DNA of 64,000 nt from G965215225 sp965215225 (GTDB lineage Bacteria > Pseudomonadota > Gammaproteobacteria > CBDBNL01 > JAAOII01): positions 1,488,001 to 1,552,000 of the forward strand of contig OZ244039.1 in the NCBI GenBank assembly GCA_965215225.1. Direction: 5' to 3'. Shown piece after piece: positions 44,602-54,600 of the stretch; the first letter of the stretch is position 1, and the number at the start of each line of letters is the position of its first letter. The notes beneath the pieces were generated by a model that saw only the letters and a program-made list of their open reading frames with translations, was not told where the DNA came from and did no database searches. Made by a program: the position numbers and the translations under genes.

Positions 44602-45744
44602 TCAATCAACATAGTGGTCACCAAGTAGTTCTTGCAGATAGAGTTGGATTCTATTTCGGGCAAGACTCACAGCTCTCACAGACAAATCAAAATCGGGATA
44701 ATATCTTCTCAGAGCTGGATGACGGCTCAATGCTTCGATGATGAAGTGTTGGCGGTGTTGTTTGAAACCCTGGTCATCAATCAAAACATCGCAGTTACCG
44801 AAATAGTAAGGGAAACGATGAGAAAACTCTTTGATGACATCAATATAGACATAGTAGTCAAGTTGGCTCTTGTCGATGATGATAGTGTTGGTGCTGGGTT
44901 TTGTCACAAAGGTCTGGTTGCGCTTGAGTGCGTTCAGGTCCCTCAGGGTCCAAAATAGCAGGTCATCTGCCTTTGGCTTCCAGCGGTGATTCGGGTATTT
45001 GTGAACATACTCAGTGATGGTATCAAAATCAGCAAGGGTGAAAGCATGCCCCCCTTCGACCCAGAAGCGAAAATTTAGCATGTCTTGATAATTCATCCCC
45101 CGCCTAGATTTAAGATAGAGCGCTATCACGATTGGAAAGTGGATGGCCCTTGAGGCTTGACTGAAAACTGCACTACTGATAACCTTGGCTTCAATCAGCT
45201 GATAGCTGCTGGTGAATCGCTTGAGCCTGCGAAAGTTACTCGGCTTGATTAGATAGGACAAAGGGTGTAAAACGCAAACCAGATCCGCATTCAGCTTCTG
45301 GTAGGACAGCAGGAACGACAGCCCCAGATCCCGAGTGGCAAGGTCTTGGTCAATCAACGGCTTGTCGTTTTTGATTTGGCGGCGAATGAGTGAGGTGGTG
45401 TCATTGTAAGGCGGATTGCCGATGATACAAAGATGTGCCCTGTTGCTAATTTTGTATTGAGACCGACTAACCTGATAAAGAGCGTTGCGGTTATGGCACT
45501 CAATGGCTAGGTCTTTTATGTTTTCAATCGCCTCTTTGTCAATATCATTCCCAATCTGGCGATAGGATTTGTTGGGTCTAAAGAAATTGCCAAAACCGCA
45601 TGAACTATCAAGAATGACAGTCTGCGGTCTTAGATGGGGTCTTATCAGCTGCCAAACAAGATCAACGAAGGTCTCTTTGGTATAGTAAGCGCCTAGGTTG
45701 ATGCGAAGAGTGCTGTCAAGATGATGAGCTGTGTCTGCTGTCAT
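44602..45744 (-). CDS. N6-adenine-type DNA methyltransferase
   Basis: 380 residues. Motif X/N-terminal LGAYYTKETFVDLVWQLI is followed by an S-adenosylmethionine motif I variant DSSCGFGNFF (about 45-54), QIGNDIDKEAIENI, and the catalytic GNPPYND (about 109-115). This is the gamma-type order of many type II methylases. The C-terminal half would hold target recognition. Divergent from the decapeptide-repeat gene and upstream of a gene of unknown type. The gap after its stop (44491-44601) holds nothing clear. Confidence 0.85.
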   Translation of the reverse strand: MTADTAHHLDSTLRINLGAYYTKETFVDLVWQLIRPHLRPQTVILDSSCGFGNFFRPNKSYRQIGNDIDKEAIENIKDLAIECHNRNALYQVSRSQYKISNRAHLCIIGNPPYNDTTSLIRRQIKNDKPLIDQDLATRDLGLSFLLSYQKLNADLVCVLHPLSYLIKPSNFRRLKRFTSSYQLIEAKVISSAVFSQASRAIHFPIVIALYLKSRRGMNYQDMLNFRFWVEGGHAFTLADFDTITEYVHKYPNHRWKPKADDLLFWTLRDLNALKRNQTFVTKPSTNTIIIDKSQLDYYVYIDVIKEFSHRFPYYFGNCDVLIDDQGFKQHRQHFIIEALSRHPALRRYYPDFDLSVRAVSLARNRIQLYLQELLGDHYVD

Positions 45745-45978
45745 TGAAGGGTCTTAGCTATGGTATCAAGTATCAAAGAAAATCCAAGTATAGCATAACT
45801 CACCAACTAGTTAGCAATCCCATCTAAACAGCATTACACTCATAGTGGGAATTGATGGTATATAATATCTCGCCTATGATATAAAGAATGCAAACCTAAG
45901 CAACAAATGAAAGCATTCGAAATAGAGGGAACTGACGAACTAACGAATCAAAAGTTCAAATGATTAAGGAGCAAGACC
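45745..45978. other. Divergent gap between the methylase and the decapeptide-repeat gene
   Basis: 234 bp, no gene. A TATAAT occurs at 45861-45866 without a convincing -35. Nothing else is recognised. Confidence 0.35.
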
Positions 45979-46584
45979 ATGACTAAGCCAATGACACCAG
46001 AAGAAAAGGCGAAGCAAGCCAAAATTGACCATACATCCCAGCTGTACGAGCAGCATGTCAAAATAGCCAAGCTATTCGAGGAGCATGCCAAGATAGCCAA
46101 ACTACTCGAAGAACATACCAAGATAACCAAGCTGCTCGAAGATCATATCAGGATAACCAAGCTAATCGAAGAACATAGCAAGATAGCCAAGCTGTTCGAA
46201 GACCATACCAAGATAACTAATTTGTTCAAGGAGCATGTCAAAATAAGCGAGCTGTTCGAAGAGCATACCAAGCTATTGGATCAGATCGATCAGCATACCA
46301 ATATGTTTGATCAGCTCGAAGAGCATCCCAAGCTAGTCGAGCCGTTCGAAGAGAATGCCAAGATAGCTAAGTTGTTCGAGGAGCATACCAAAATAGCCAA
46401 GCGGTTCGAGGAGAATACCAAGTTAGCCAAACAGTTCAAAAAGCATGCCAAGATACCCAAGCTGCTCAAGGAGCATACCAAGATGGTCAGACAATTCGAA
46501 GGGAATACCCAGCTAATCAAGCAGCTAGAGGAGCATAACAAAATGGCTAAGCAGTTCGAGAAGAATACCAAAATGGTCGAGTAG
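45979..46584 (+). CDS. Decapeptide-repeat helical protein
   Basis: 201 residues. After a short head (MTKPMTPEEKAKQAKIDH) almost the whole protein is about 18 consecutive ten-residue units of the form KIAKLFEEHT, encoded by a 30-bp DNA repeat. Each unit has hydrophobic residues at positions 2, 5-6 and charged residues elsewhere, so a long, highly charged helix or coiled coil is likely. A good ribosome site (AAGGAG, 7 nt before ATG 45979) argues that it is expressed. No signal peptide. Degenerate units continue past the stop to about 46660, so the gene may once have been longer. I recognise no homolog. Confidence 0.7.
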   Translation: MTKPMTPEEKAKQAKIDHTSQLYEQHVKIAKLFEEHAKIAKLLEEHTKITKLLEDHIRITKLIEEHSKIAKLFEDHTKITNLFKEHVKISELFEEHTKLLDQIDQHTNMFDQLEEHPKLVEPFEENAKIAKLFEEHTKIAKRFEENTKLAKQFKKHAKIPKLLKEHTKMVRQFEGNTQLIKQLEEHNKMAKQFEKNTKMVE

Positions 46585-47014
46585 TTCGAGGAAAATATCA
46601 AGACAAGCAATTAGTCGCGGAGAATGCCAAGCTAGTCAAGTTAGCCGCCTAGTTGAAACCGAAGGAGTGGAGCTGAAGAGCAAAAATCAAGTATAACCGG
46701 CTTTATTTAACTTATCAGAGTTGTTGGCATGATAGCCTTTGGTAGGTTTTTGTCAACACCTAAATCGAGGAACTAATATGTCAAAGAAACCTTTTTTACT
46801 ATGACTTCTTTAATTAACCAAAACTTTCTCTTTAATCTTGTTCATGAATTAATATTGTTCATGAATCAAGTTTTGCAAGTTAAAATACTACTCCTCAAGG
46901 GCAGCTATATAGCAGCTCCATTTTTATGAACGAGCCGTTGGTAGTTATGTTTTTTCCAGCTCAATTCCTCCAGCGGCTCGTTCGCTTTATTACTAACTAA
47001 ACTTAAATAGAGCT
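46585..47014. other. Intergenic region with repeat remnant and hairpins
   Basis: 46585-46660 continues the 30-bp repeats of the preceding gene out of frame. A direct repeat TTGTTCATGAAT occurs at 46838-46849 and 46855-46866. At 46929-46982 a 13-bp inverted repeat (AACGAGCCGTTGG with CCAGCGGCTCGTT, one mismatch) encloses a 28-bp loop. No gene of useful length is seen. Confidence 0.55.
46929..46982 (+). promoter_or_regulatory. Hairpin upstream of the small lipoprotein gene
   Basis: Arms 46929-46941 and 46970-46982 pair over 12 of 13 positions; the stem ends 32 bp before the ATG at 47015. No U-run follows, so an mRNA leader structure is as likely as a terminator for the upstream gene. Confidence 0.4.
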
Positions 47015-47269
47015 ATGAAAATCTTACTTTACTTAACAACAGGGGTGTTTATCGCTATGATGATTAGCGCGTGCACTGTTTTGGATGGAAATTGGGACAC
47101 AGGCACACCATTAGACGACATTAAATGGGAGTCGGGTGACTGCCGTGATCTTGAACTGGATATGGAAAAGGTTGATTGGGCGTGTGATCCTGAGAGCGTC
47201 TCCTATGATTCGGACGAATGCTCTGAAGCCAAACGGGCCCGCGATCAATATGACAAGTATTGCAATTAA
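47015..47269 (+). CDS. Small lipoprotein
   Basis: 84 residues. A short hydrophobic signal (MKILLYLTTGVFIAMM) ends in lipobox ISAC with Cys20. The mature part is acidic and has four further cysteines (about 43, 57, 69 and 83), allowing two disulfides outside the cytoplasm. Function unknown. Substrate of the Lgt encoded at 2874. Confidence 0.75.
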   Translation: MKILLYLTTGVFIAMMISACTVLDGNWDTGTPLDDIKWESGDCRDLELDMEKVDWACDPESVSYDSDECSEAKRARDQYDKYCN

Positions 47270-47610
47270 GCCCAATCGGTTTGCGACCTAGCCAAGTTAT
47301 ATTCATTGACAAGAGCATCAAAAAATTTACTCATAAGTAGGTTATCTTCCTGTTAGTTTTATCAAAAGGCATTCTTTAATTTGATGGGCTTAATTTGATG
47401 AATTTCCTCCCCTCATCAGCATCTTCTTCAAAAATCGCGCCTAATAAAGAGTTCCCCCCCCTTGAACCTGTCTTGCTATCTTGCTATCTTGCTATCTTGC
47501 TATCTTGCTGTCTTGCTATCTTTCTATCTTTCCACCCTTCTGTCTCTTTGTCTAAACTGATGCTTCTATCAACATAGTTCCTTTCCCTCAGCAAAGGAAA
47601 TCCAAATCCA
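47270..47610. other. Intergenic region with a 9-bp repeat
   Basis: No gene. Between about 47470 and 47530 the string CTTGCTATC repeats in tandem (about six clean units, then CTATCTTTC variants). The rest is AT-rich without recognisable signals. Confidence 0.5.
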
Positions 47611-48500
47611 GCAAGATTCACCAAGCAATAGGTGTTTGCGGTCACGGGAAAATGCTGGTGATGAGGGGTGATGAGGTAGAAGCAGAGGCTGCGATTCACC
47701 AAGCAATAGGTTCGCGGTCACGGAAAAATGCTGGTGATGAGGGGTGATGAGGGGTGATGAGGGGTGATGAGGGGTGATGAGGGGTGATGAGGTAGAAGCA
47801 GAGGCTGCAATTCACCAAGCAATAGGTTTGCGGTCACGGGAAAAATGCTGGTGATGAGGGGTGATGAGGTAGAAGCAGAGGCTGCAATTCACCAAGCAAT
47901 AGGTTCGCGGTCACGCAAAATGCTGGTGATGAGGTAGGAGCAGAGGCTGCGATTCACCAAGCAATAGGTTCGCGGTCACGGGAAAAATGCTGGTGATGAG
48001 GGGCGAAATTCAAATCCAAGACAAGCCGCTGCGGTTTGCAGTCACGGGAAAAATGCTGGTGATGAGGGGTGATGAGGTGAGAGCAGAGGCTGCGATTCAC
48101 TAAGCAATAGGTTCGCGGTCACGGAAAATGCTGGTGATGAGGGGTGATGAGGTAGGAGCAGAGGCTGCGATTTACCAAGCAATAGGTTTGCGGTCACGGA
48201 AAAATGCTGGTGATGAGGGGTGATGAGGTGAGAGCAGAGGCTGTGATTTACCAAGCAATAGGTTTGCGGTCACGGAAAAAGCTGATGATGAGGTAGGAGC
48301 AGAGGCTGCGATTCACCAAGCAATAGGTTCGCGGTCACGGGAAAATGCTGGTGATGAGGGGTGATGAGGTAGGAGCAGAGGCTGCGATTTACCAAGCAAT
48401 AAGTTTGCGGTCACGGGAAAAATGTTGGTGATGAGGGGTGATGAGGTAGGAGCAGAGGCTGCGATTTACCAAGCAATAAGTTTGCGGTCACGGAAAAAGC
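47611..48500 (-). repeat. Minisatellite of about twelve 64-115-bp units built on the SDR gene tail
   Basis: Each unit contains CCAAGCAATAGGTTCGCGG followed by TCACGG, then ATGCTGGTGATGAGGGG and AGAGGCTGCGATT. The first part is the reverse complement of the last eleven codons of the SDR gene (FFRDRKLIAW and stop), and the last unit is that gene end itself. Copies differ by a few bases and by the number of GGGGTGATGA sub-repeats (five in one unit near 47740-47790). Periods are mostly 64-80 bp. Confidence 0.88.
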
Positions 48501-49209
48501 CGCCACTAGGACCGTCCGATGGCAAGGTCGCCAACCATAGAGCTGTATCCGCTCCTTCTTCTGGCGAGCGAGTAGCACCTGCCCCTCCCATTCGCGTTCT
48601 CACCCAACCAGGGCACATACTATTTATCTTAATGTTCGCTGGAAGCTCTCTCGCCACTATCATAGTTAAGGCATTAAGGGCTGCCTTTGACAGAGAATAG
48701 CTGATGGGACCGCCTAAGCCCTCAGCAAAAGAGCCCCAGCCAGATGATAGATTGACAATCCTGCCATAGTTCCGCTCTTTCATCAGAGGAAGCCAAAACC
48801 TTATCATATCCAAGACTGCTATAGTATTCACTCTTATGCCCTCTTCTATCTTCTCAATCGGCGAGTCCAACAACCCACCCTGATGAAGAACCGCAGCGTT
48901 ATTTACTAGAATGTCTAGGCCCCCGTGTTCTTCTTGGATAGCACTTAGCTGATCTAGCAGTTGCTCCCTTTCTGCTAAATCAAGTGAGACGGGATAGAGG
49001 TTTGCTTTGATATTCGCTGGTATCTTCTCTATGGCTCTTTCTCCTTCTTCTATCACCCTAGTGCCCATCAGCACCTTTATATTGCCCATATTGCCCATAT
49101 TGCCCATATCACTCATATCGCCGATATCGCCCATATTATGTCCAGCAAGTCCAGTCGCTATGGCTAGACCGATTCCTCTATTAGCGCCAGAGACAAGTGC
49201 GGTCTTCAT
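48466..49209 (-). CDS. SDR family oxidoreductase with in-frame repeat insertion
   Basis: 247 residues. Short-chain dehydrogenase: nucleotide motif GANRGIGLA (8-16), NNAA, catalytic Ser in VNLSSGWG and YSLSK (Tyr and Lys). Substrate unknown. Between the first helix and second strand is an insertion made of repeats (GDIGDMSDMGNMGNMGN, residues about 26-42), encoded by 9-bp tandem DNA repeats (49080-49140). It is located on the surface of the fold and may be tolerated. The C-terminal eleven codons are reiterated downstream in a large array. Starts 1 bp after the hscA stop. Confidence 0.88.
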   Translation of the reverse strand: MKTALVSGANRGIGLAIATGLAGHNMGDIGDMSDMGNMGNMGNIKVLMGTRVIEEGERAIEKIPANIKANLYPVSLDLAEREQLLDQLSAIQEEHGGLDILVNNAAVLHQGGLLDSPIEKIEEGIRVNTIAVLDMIRFWLPLMKERNYGRIVNLSSGWGSFAEGLGGPISYSLSKAALNALTMIVARELPANIKINSMCPGWVRTRMGGAGATRSPEEGADTALWLATLPSDGPSGGFFRDRKLIAW

Positions 49210-49210
49210 C

Positions 49211-51049
49211 TTAGGTCTTGATAAAGCTATTAAGGGCTTGGTTCATGCGCCTTTGCAACAGAGCCTCGGCGCTCTGGTTAATTTTCATCATTTGATGGCG
49301 GAGTTGTTCTTCATCCTTGTTATCCTTAATTGTAATCAGATTCTTCAGTTTTGCCAGCTCTTTTTCAAGCCTATTGCGCTCATCCGCTGGCACCTTCTCG
49401 GTTGTCAGTATCTTTTCCAAGATAATAGCCACTTGGTCTGCTTCGGTCTCCAATTCTCGCCACCGCCTCAACTTCACATCCTCTTCGGCGCTGGCATTTG
49501 ATTTCTCCAACATAGCCACCACCTCTTCTTCACTCAGCCCATAGCTAGGCTTGACCTCCACCTGCGCCTTTATTCCTTTTGATAATTCTTGCGCGGTCAC
49601 ACTCAATAGCCCATCCGCATCTACCTGAAAAGTTACTCTCACCTTAGCAGCGCCTGCTGGTTGAGGAGGAATGCCCCGTAGGATAAATTGTGCTAGCGAC
49701 CGACAGTCCTTAACCAGTTCCCTTTCGCCCTGAACTATATGAAAAGACATAGCGGTTTGACCATCCTTATAGGTAGTAAAATCGCGCTGTTTGATAATGG
49801 GAATAGAGGAATTTCGTGGAATGAGCCGTTCGTTCAATCCTCCCATTGTCTCCAAGCCTAATGACAATGGTATCACATCCAATAACAGCATATCCTCTTG
49901 TTTGTTGCCTACCAGGATATCGGCTTGGATTGCCGCCCCTATTGAGACCACTTTATCTGGATCAAGACTAGACAATGCTTGCTGATCGAAAAGAGCCTCC
50001 ACCTTTTGGCGAACTAGGGGCACTCGGGTAGAGCCTCCTACCAACACAATAGAATCTACTTCCTCTGCTTTCAATTCTGCATCTCTTAGGGTAGCAGCGG
50101 ACAGCTCAATGGTCTTATCAACTATGGCTTCTATCTGTTCCTCCAGGTCTTTACGGGTCACCGCCTTCTGTTGCCCTTGCCAACTTATCTCATAAGACTC
50201 CTTAGCAGTCAATCCCTCCTTGGCTCGGCGCGCCAAAATCAATAGATCGCTCTTCTGCTGGCGGCTCAAATCATCTATGTCCTTGCCACCAGCTAGTTTT
50301 AAGATAAAGAGAGCAAGTAGTCTATCAAAGTCATCCCCTCCCAAGCTGGTATTGCCCCCAGTCGCCAGCACGCGAAAAATACCGCCTTCAAGGGATAAGA
50401 CCGAAATATCAAAAGTTCCCCCTCCGAGATCATAGATGGCTACCTTGCCGCTGGCTTTCTTATCCAAACCATAGGCTATGGCAGCCGCCGTTGGCTCATT
50501 TAATAACCGAAACACCTTTAGTCCCGCCAAGCGAGCCGCATCCTTAGTGGCTTGCCTTTGGGCATCGTTAAAATAAGCGGGCACAGTGATAACTACTCCG
50601 CTAAGACTACCCTTTAGCTGCCCCTCAGCATAGGACCTCAGATACTTCAAGATCTCTGCCGACACCTCTATTGGCGTCTTAAGTCCTAGGGGCGTTCTTA
50701 TCAAGGGAATTCGACCAGAGCCGGGTTCAATATCATAGATACGCACAAACTTATCCTTCTCTAGATCATCACAATTTCTTCCCATTAGCCTTTTGACCGA
50801 AGCAATGGCAAACTGAGGCTCCCCTATCATCTTGCCAACTGCATCAGCCCCCACTAGGATATCCTGGCTGCCATAATAGACCACTGATGGAATAATATCA
50901 TTGCCACTTTGGTCTTTTAGAACCTCAGTCTTGCCTTCTCTTATTGTCGCAATTAAGGAATGGGTTGTTCCCAGATCTATGCCAGCGGCTAACTTCACTT
51001 CACACTCAGGCACGACTGGCGTGCCCGGCTCGCCAATATCTAACAGCAT
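49211..51049 (-). CDS. hscA: Fe-S cluster assembly chaperone HscA
   Basis: 612 residues. Specialised Hsp70 that releases [2Fe-2S] clusters from IscU. AAGIDLGTTHSLIAT, VITVPAYFNDAQRQATKDAA, YDLGGGTFDIS and VLVGGSTRVPLVRQ are the Hsp70 signatures; the VNLSxGLxVTAQE-type substrate domain follows. It starts 3 bp after hscB, which supports HscA rather than DnaK. Confidence 0.96.
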   Translation of the reverse strand: MLLDIGEPGTPVVPECEVKLAAGIDLGTTHSLIATIREGKTEVLKDQSGNDIIPSVVYYGSQDILVGADAVGKMIGEPQFAIASVKRLMGRNCDDLEKDKFVRIYDIEPGSGRIPLIRTPLGLKTPIEVSAEILKYLRSYAEGQLKGSLSGVVITVPAYFNDAQRQATKDAARLAGLKVFRLLNEPTAAAIAYGLDKKASGKVAIYDLGGGTFDISVLSLEGGIFRVLATGGNTSLGGDDFDRLLALFILKLAGGKDIDDLSRQQKSDLLILARRAKEGLTAKESYEISWQGQQKAVTRKDLEEQIEAIVDKTIELSAATLRDAELKAEEVDSIVLVGGSTRVPLVRQKVEALFDQQALSSLDPDKVVSIGAAIQADILVGNKQEDMLLLDVIPLSLGLETMGGLNERLIPRNSSIPIIKQRDFTTYKDGQTAMSFHIVQGERELVKDCRSLAQFILRGIPPQPAGAAKVRVTFQVDADGLLSVTAQELSKGIKAQVEVKPSYGLSEEEVVAMLEKSNASAEEDVKLRRWRELETEADQVAIILEKILTTEKVPADERNRLEKELAKLKNLITIKDNKDEEQLRHQMMKINQSAEALLQRRMNQALNSFIKT

Positions 51050-51052
51050 GGT

Positions 51053-51670
51053 CTAAGGGAGCTTAGTCACTATCTCTTGTTGCAAGCGAGTGAAGTATTG
51101 CATCTTATGAAAAAGATTCACCAATTCTTGGTGCTCCTGTGATCGACTTGCTGGATTTGCTGAGCTTGATGGGTTTGATGGACTTGATGGACTTGATGGA
51201 TTTGCTGAGATTGATGGGCTTGCTGGACTTGATGGGTTTGATGGATTTGATAGATTCTTATAGGCATGTGCATAGCTATCATAGAGCTGTTGAAGATGCT
51301 CATCTACCTCTTGACGCAACTGAATCAATGCATCCACTGACCCTTCCGCCTCTTCCACCTCTTCGCGCCATCTCATCTGCTCCATCAGAAAGGCATTATC
51401 AGCAATGATATTTTCACCATCCGCTTCATAATTGCCATTCAACTCGAGCAGGTATCTTGCCCTAGTTAAAGGGTTCTTGAGGGTATCATAGGCTAGGTTA
51501 ATTTCCGCGGTTTGGTGATTCGCCAGCTCTCGTTCAACCGCAACCGCAGTAGCAAATCTATCTGGGTGAAATTCCTTCTGTAAGCTAAGATAAGCCTCTT
51601 CCAGCTGCGGTAGTGAGAGAACAAAATCCATTGGCAATCCAAACAGAGTAAAATAATTCTTTTTGACCAT
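51053..51670 (-). CDS. hscB: Fe-S assembly co-chaperone HscB with repeat insertion
   Basis: 205 residues, longer than the usual 170-175. The J domain has the HPD motif (35-37) in KEFHPDRF, and the C-terminal IscU-binding helices begin around LLELNGNYEADG. The extra length is a Ser/Pro/Asn run (NPSNPSSPASPSISANPSSP, about residues 142-178) encoded by TTTGATGGA-type 9-bp repeats at 51150-51255, between the two C-terminal helices. It starts 19 bp from the divergent helicase gene. Confidence 0.93.
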   Translation of the reverse strand: MVKKNYFTLFGLPMDFVLSLPQLEEAYLSLQKEFHPDRFATAVAVERELANHQTAEINLAYDTLKNPLTRARYLLELNGNYEADGENIIADNAFLMEQMRWREEVEEAEGSVDALIQLRQEVDEHLQQLYDSYAHAYKNLSNPSNPSSPASPSISANPSSPSSPSNPSSSANPASRSQEHQELVNLFHKMQYFTRLQQEIVTKLP

Positions 51671-51689
51671 AGGTTTATTATAGCAATCA

Positions 51690-54600
51690 ATGTCTCAGCA
51701 AACTGACGATAGTCAAGCCCGTCAAGATAGTCTAACTATAGATTCTAGCATCATAGTTCAAGCACCAGCTGGCTCGGGCAAAACCGAACTATTGGTGCAA
51801 AGATATCTAAAATTATTGGCCTTCGCCTGTGATAATCCCCGCCAGATTATTGCCATTACCTTCACCCGCAAGGCCGCCGCCGAGATGTGTGCCCGTATTC
51901 GCACTGAACTACAACGCAGCCAAGAACCAGAAGAAGCACATAAGAAGATAACCTATGGGCTGGCACAACAGGTCTTAATAAGAGCCAAGGAAAAGAATTG
52001 GGATCTAGACAGATTGATTAGTCAAGACACAGTTACTACCATAGACGCCTTCTGTCGTTTTCTTGTTGCTTTGGATCCAGTCAAGGGCAACTTTTTCACC
52101 ATGCCGGATATCCTTGAATCAACTGAAGCCGACAACCTCTATGAGCAAGCAGTCGCTCAAAGCATTCGGATTGCTCAACAAGGTGAGATGAGAGAAGCGC
52201 TAAAGGAGCTGATCTATATCCATAGCAATGACCTAAACCAGTTCAAACAAAACTTCGCCCAACTACTAAAACAACGCGCCCCGCTCCTGCTAGCAATAAT
52301 GAAAAAGGACAATGACTTACAAGTTGGCATAGAGCTCCTCTGCCAAGAATTACTCGCCAAACTAACTGCTTGTGCCCCCTTTGATATTCTGCCCGCAGTT
52401 GCCCAGCCCTCCCAACAAGCAGTAGTGGATTGGCAAAAGCAACAGACAGATACTCCCCTTCCTTTCAGCGCCATCCCTTCTGATTATGATTGGCAAAATG
52501 CCGATCTTGCCTCATGGCAGAACCTTGCCCGCCTCCTATTAACCGGCAGAGGTAGTTTGCGTAAGCGGCTCAACAAGAGAATGGGTTTCTCACCTAGAAC
52601 CGACCACAAGGATGAGATGGAAGGCCTGCTGGAAGGATTAGCCCAACAAGCAAGCCCTCCCGCAGATGGTCATCCTACCCCAACTGGAGAATTTCTCTAT
52701 TATCTTGCCCAAACCAACAGCTGGAGCGATTCCTATCAACCAGAAGAGCTTCAACTTGCCGAGGCCGCCGCCCAGTTCTTCAAGCTCACAGCCTCCCAGC
52801 TACAACAGCTATTTAAGACCCAAGGCAAGTGCGACTATGTTGAGATAATGTTGGCTGCCCTTGAAGTGATGGAGCAAGACTATGCTCCTTCCTTGTTGGC
52901 TGAAAGATTGGGATATCAACTTCGTCATATACTGGTAGATGAATTCCAAGACACTTCAATCGGTCAGTTGCGCCTATTGGAATCGCTCAGTCGTAGTTGG
53001 GACGCTTCGACACCTAACACCCTCTTCTTAGTCGGAGACCCTATGCAGTCCATCTATGCTTTTCGCCAAGCGGATGTGCGCATATTCAATCAATTATGGC
53101 AGACCAAACGACTAGGTCAAGTAGAGCTAGTTCCCCTAGTGCTAAAACGGAATTTTCGCTCGCAAGGAAAGCTAGTGGATTGGTGCAACGAGCGATTTGC
53201 TACCATTTTTCCACAGGTAGCGGACAACATCATTGATTCAGTGGTTCATACCAGCGCCACTGCTACTCACCCAGCCGAAGCCAAAGCGGTTCATCTTATT
53301 GGCTTGAAGCGAAAAAGGGAAGACGCGGATTCTCGGTCTCTCTTTATGCCAGTCATTAGTGAGCTAAAAGAACTGGTCAAACAACCAGCTAGTATTGCTA
53401 TCCTAGCTCCTAGTCGCAATCATGTCAGTGAGCTCATTCCTCTATTACAAGAGGAGCGACTTGATTTTAATGCTGGTCAGATTATCCCTAGCATTGCCAA
53501 TCCACATATTATGGATCTGCTGAGTCTCACGCGCGCGCTTTATGACTGGAATGATGAGCTCTCTTGGTATGCCTGCTTAAGAGCCCCCTGGTGCGGCCTT
53601 CGGCTAGAAGACCTTCTCTTTATCAGCCAAAACAAGAAAGAAAAGAGCATCTGGCAGTATCTAAGGCAAGACTCGCCCCCACTAAAAGCAACCGAGTCTA
53701 TCCATCACTTTGTCAATGCAATAGAACCAGCAATCAACCGAATCAGACGCTCCAACTGGAGCGATCTGGTTCTCTCCAGTTGGGATAATCTAGGAGGTCC
53801 GTTATTATTAGCAACCGAACAAGACCAATATGATACTGAGCTCTTCTTCTCCCTTTTGCAAGAAAACTCAAAAGGCGCATTGATTGATATTGATAGTCTT
53901 ACTGAACAGCTGACAAGTCAAGGGGCAATTTTTGAGAACAATAGCCAAATCCAGCTGATGACAATTCACAAGTCCAAAGGACTGGAGTTTGACTATGTTT
54001 TCCTCCCTATGATTCATAAGGGCTGGGGCAGCAGCTCATTGGAGGTTCTCCTAACTGCCGACTTCCACAGCAACCAAGCAAAGAGAGATTTTTCCCTATT
54101 TGCCATTCACTCCCCCAGCTCAGAAATAGAAAAGGAGCCTGGCTATAGCATGCTAAACCGACTAAAAAAAGAAAAGGAGGTCCAAGAATATCGCCGCCTC
54201 TTCTATGTTGCTTGTACCAGAGCAAAGAGGCGGCTCTATCTTCATTATCTTATCCGCTATGACGACAAAGACAGGGCCAAGGCGCCTGGCAGTAATTCCT
54301 TTGCCAGTCTTCTATGGCATCAGATTCAAGAAGAGCTCTGCTCTCAACTCGAACCATTGGCTGCCGACCAACTAGCTCAAAGCAAGGAAGACGAATTTCC
54401 CCTTCTTAAAAGAATTGCCAAGTTCTCTCCTATCAAGCCCTTAGGAACCAAAGAAGACAGTGGCCCTGCCCCATTATTAAGTTGGAGTTCACCCCAAGAA
54501 AGAACCCAAGGAGGACTGGTTCATAGGTTCTTAGATATCATAACCAAAATGAATCCCCAAGCCGAAGAGATTGAAAAAGACCCAAAGAAATTCTTGGCAG

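Noticed and set aside
47611..48500. CRISPR array
   Set aside because: Units are contiguous, the regions between repeat cores are themselves repeated rather than unique, and no cas genes are near. The core equals the end of the SDR gene.
49211..51049. DnaK rather than HscA
   Set aside because: The J-protein gene directly upstream is HscB-like and the length (612) suits HscA.
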